From the NCBI GenBank assembly GCA_900554375.1, contig USHK01000087.1, positions 1 to 5,832 of the forward strand: a DNA stretch of 5,832 nt. The letters are read 5' to 3'. Shown piece after piece: positions 4,752 through 5,832 of this stretch. This DNA comes from an uncultured Sutterella sp. GTDB taxonomy: Bacteria > Pseudomonadota > Gammaproteobacteria > Burkholderiales > Burkholderiaceae_F. Position numbers and translations under genes: made by a program. The notes under the pieces are model-generated. The model searched no databases. It worked only from the letters and a program-made list of their open reading frames with translations, and had not been told where the DNA came from. How positions within the stretch are numbered: position 1 is the first letter of the stretch; every line of letters begins with the position of its first letter.

Positions 4752-5320
4752 CCAAAAGCAGTCAATACAAATCCAAAGGATTTAAAGTCGCGCCGAAAAG
4801 TGCTTCAACAATAGCTTCTGTTGCTCGATCCGTCATGAGTGTCCTTCTTTCTGTGGCTGGTGTTAAAAGAGCTGCCGACATCAACTTCGCCCATTTCATA
4901 GAGGTGATATTGCCCGAGCTCGGTATTGAGTTCGACGCAATATCAGACACTTCTGCCGAAATTAAACCTGAAGCGCCCGCGGCTATGATCGGAAACAAAT
5001 TAAAGATGCGAGATTCTTGCTACAAAGGCCTTTGCGCGGGGATTCCGCGCGATGCATTCACCTTATTCCATGAGCTCGGCCATTTTTTCCTTGGGCATGA
5101 GCGTCAGTACACCCGCGAAGAACTTGGTGAGCACAAACCTTACGAGGATTCAGAATGGCAAGCAAATGAATTCGCCGGAGAGTGCTTGATGCCCCTGAGT
5201 GTGATCGTAAACAAGAAGCTTGACTCAATTCAAAAAATTCAAAGAGAATTCGGTGTTTCTGGAGAAGCCGCTCAGGTGCGCTTCGACAAATTAAGGAAAA
5301 GAAATATGATCCACGCCTAG
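4748..5320 (+). CDS. ImmA/IrrE-family metallopeptidase
   Basis: Zinc peptidase of 190 residues expected to cleave the co-encoded repressor. The active site is visible as HELGHFFLGH at 108-117: H108 and H112 are zinc ligands and E109 the catalytic base. The downstream ExxANxFA motif (EWQANEFAGECLMP, 136-149) supplies E136 as the third ligand and the usual LMP ending. The N-terminus (1-40) is basic and longer than in some relatives. The C-terminal segment (about 158-188) resembles the small helical domain with a REFGVSGEAAQVRFDKL helix seen in this family. The start overlaps the repressor stop (ATGA), with GAGG nine bases upstream. In ICEBs1 and phi105-like elements ImmA cleaves the ImmR repressor to trigger induction; the same switch is inferred here. 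Confidence 0.9.
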   Translation: MTKSSQYKSKGFKVAPKSASTIASVARSVMSVLLSVAGVKRAADINFAHFIEVILPELGIEFDAISDTSAEIKPEAPAAMIGNKLKMRDSCYKGLCAGIPRDAFTLFHELGHFFLGHERQYTREELGEHKPYEDSEWQANEFAGECLMPLSVIVNKKLDSIQKIQREFGVSGEAAQVRFDKLRKRNMIHA

Positions 5321-5326
5321 TTAAGA

Positions 5327-5356
5327 GGGATGAAGAAGTTGCAGCTTCTTCATCCC
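5327..5356. repeat. Perfect 12-bp hairpin after the ImmA gene
   Basis: GGGATGAAGAAG (5327-5338) and CTTCTTCATCCC (5345-5356) are exact inverted repeats around a 6-base loop, starting six bases after the stop codon. No T-run follows on either strand, so it is not a standard intrinsic terminator. It may protect the 3' end of the repressor/ImmA mRNA or act as a protein-binding dyad. Confidence 0.7.
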
Positions 5357-5363
5357 CGAATAG

Positions 5364-5382
5364 AAAAATCCCGCTAGGATTT
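5364..5382 (-). terminator. Weak minus-strand terminator-like hairpin
   Basis: AAATCC and GGATTT (5382-5377 with 5371-5366 on the minus strand) pair around a 5-base loop, with five T's following (5368-5364). The AT-rich 6-bp stem is weak. It could stop minus-strand transcription from the gene at the right edge before it runs antisense into the ImmA gene. Confidence 0.4.
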
Positions 5383-5408
5383 CTCCCTTGCGATTGATAA
5401 ATCAGTCG

Positions 5409-5422
5409 TCAGTTTAAACTGA
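5409..5422. repeat. 14-bp perfect palindrome with flanking ATCAGT/ACTGAT arms
   Basis: TCAGTTTAAACTGA is a perfect palindrome. ATCAGT stands at 5401-5406 and its complement ACTGAT at 5428-5433, giving a nested symmetric site. It lies about 50-60 bases before the small plus-strand gene, a position suited to an operator; its protein is unknown. Confidence 0.55.
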
Positions 5423-5470
5423 TGGAGACTGATGTCAAGGTTATTTGCCTGGCGGAAAGGAATGGCTACT

Positions 5471-5608
5471 ATGTCATCCCCAAAAGTCGCGCCTTCTGGC
5501 TTCCGATGGGTCTTTTGTAGATTCCGTCGAGTTCGTAACTCAACACGTGTCCTTGATGCGCACGATTACGGATATGAAGCCTGGGCTTTCTTAGTCAGAG
5601 CGGCATAG
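5471..5608 (+). CDS. Small phage protein with FRWVFCRFRR...DAHDYGYEAWAFLVR (45 aa)
   Basis: Short basic protein, apparently complete, with no known function. It is rich in aromatic and arginine residues (FRWVFCRFRRVRN at about 11-23) and ends with LDAHDYGYEAWAFLVRAA. This pattern (an aromatic/basic strand, then an A-x-D/H-Y-G-[YK]-x-A-W-x-F stretch) is familiar to me from small orphan genes of temperate phages, but I cannot name a family. The ATG at 5471 is preferred because AAAGGA ends nine bases upstream and the recognisable part begins just after it. In-frame ATGs at 5462 (48 residues) and 5432 (58 residues, GGAG four bases away) are alternatives. A good terminator starts nine bases after the stop, which supports a real transcription unit. 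It may be expressed with the lysogeny genes or from its own promoter near the palindrome. Confidence 0.6.
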   Translation: MSSPKVAPSGFRWVFCRFRRVRNSTRVLDAHDYGYEAWAFLVRAA

Positions 5609-5616
5609 CCTCTCGG

Positions 5617-5646
5617 GCCCCTCCTCGGAGGGGCTTTATTCTTTTT
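5617..5646 (+). terminator. Intrinsic terminator after the small plus-strand gene
   Basis: GCCCCTC (5617-5623) pairs with GAGGGGC (5628-5634) around a 4-base loop, followed by TTTATTCTTTTT. It ends plus-strand transcription between two convergent genes; its T-rich tail overlaps the 3' end of the minus-strand gene. Confidence 0.85.
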
Positions 5647-5818
5647 CTACACAATATTTTTCAAACTCCGTAAGAAACTTTTTCCTCCACTCGGCCTCCC
5701 CGCTAGGCCTGACCTTTTGCTTTCTGCAATAGTGCTCATACTCGCGATTCGTGCCAAACACGAAAACCTTGACCGCGCGCTTCACCGGTATGGAATCGAT
5801 CTTATCCGGCAAGCTCAT
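5636..5818 (-). CDS. Small hypothetical phage protein (60 aa, N-terminus uncertain)
   Basis: Unrecognised 60-residue soluble, charged protein. The middle holds VKVFVFGTNREYEHYCRKQKV, a beta strand followed by a helix with two conserved-looking aromatic residues. The C-terminus is a basic-acidic helix (EAEWRKKFLTEFEKYCVEKE). The ATG at 5818 has no clear ribosome site, and the frame stays open to the window edge (codons for QRAW immediately before), so the true start may lie outside. Its TAA lies in the T-rich tail of the opposite-strand terminator, so it converges with the small plus-strand gene. Similar short F-V-x-G-x-N-x-x-E-[YF]-x-x-[YF]-C segments occur in uncharacterised phage proteins as I recall them, without an assigned role. 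Confidence 0.55.
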   Translation of the reverse strand: MSLPDKIDSIPVKRAVKVFVFGTNREYEHYCRKQKVRPSGEAEWRKKFLTEFEKYCVEKE

Positions 5819-5832
5819 CCAGGCGCGCTGCA

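Noticed and set aside
5422..5520. 32-codon plus-strand frame (METDVKVIC...) overlapping the small gene at 5471-5608
   Set aside because: It starts inside the palindrome, has no ribosome site, and stops inside the better-supported frame; the core pattern lies in the other frame.
1..5832. tRNA genes, CRISPR arrays, insertion sequences, integrase or att sites
   Set aside because: None found by reading both strands; the inverted repeats present are short and isolated and lie beside genes as terminators or candidate operators.

Overview
The window is a block of a tailed-phage genome, most likely an integrated prophage or temperate phage. The clearest evidence is a terminase pair on the minus strand (a small subunit, then a large subunit cut by the left edge) and a lysogeny module on the plus strand (an XRE-type repressor overlapping an ImmA/IrrE metallopeptidase). 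Both terminase subunits resemble the Sf6 type by motif and sequence feel. That, with the even base composition and strong AGGAGG ribosome sites about 5 nt from the start codons, fits a bacterial host, plausibly a proteobacterium. The host cannot be fixed from this window.

Layout. Bases 1-1426 (minus) hold a packaging operon read right to left: a 47-residue one-helix membrane protein, TerS, then TerL running off the window. Two intrinsic terminators (about 1454-1522) separate it from the next minus-strand pair: a 389-residue zincin-type metallopeptidase (1757-2926) and a 70-residue GTG-initiated hypothetical (1534-1746). Bases 3086-3910 (plus) encode a lone 274-residue protein with an acidic patch and a C-terminal membrane segment, a candidate lysogenic-conversion gene. 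Its last 174 bases lie antisense to a pair of tandem, mutually similar two-helix membrane proteins on the minus strand (3737-3922 and 3925-4113, the latter TTG-initiated). Bases 4114-4391 form a control region. It has a minus-strand terminator, AT-rich DNA with -10-like boxes, and a 7+6+7 inverted repeat just before the repressor start. The repressor (4392-4751) and ImmA-like peptidase (4748-5320) follow on the plus strand. After a 12-bp hairpin and a 14-bp palindrome comes a small plus-strand gene (about 5471-5608) closed by a good terminator, convergent with a small minus-strand gene at the right edge (5636-5818).

How it fits together. The repressor/ImmA pair would hold and release lysogeny, with ImmA-type proteolysis of the repressor as the inferred switch. 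The minus-strand genes look like the late program: packaging, a possible virion or effector protease, and small membrane proteins. The notable architecture is that all three minus-strand gene groups have an intrinsic terminator directly in front of them, and that the membrane-protein pair and the plus-strand 274-residue gene overlap tail to tail. Either could make regulation depend on read-through. No integrase, att site, tRNA, CRISPR array or insertion sequence was seen.
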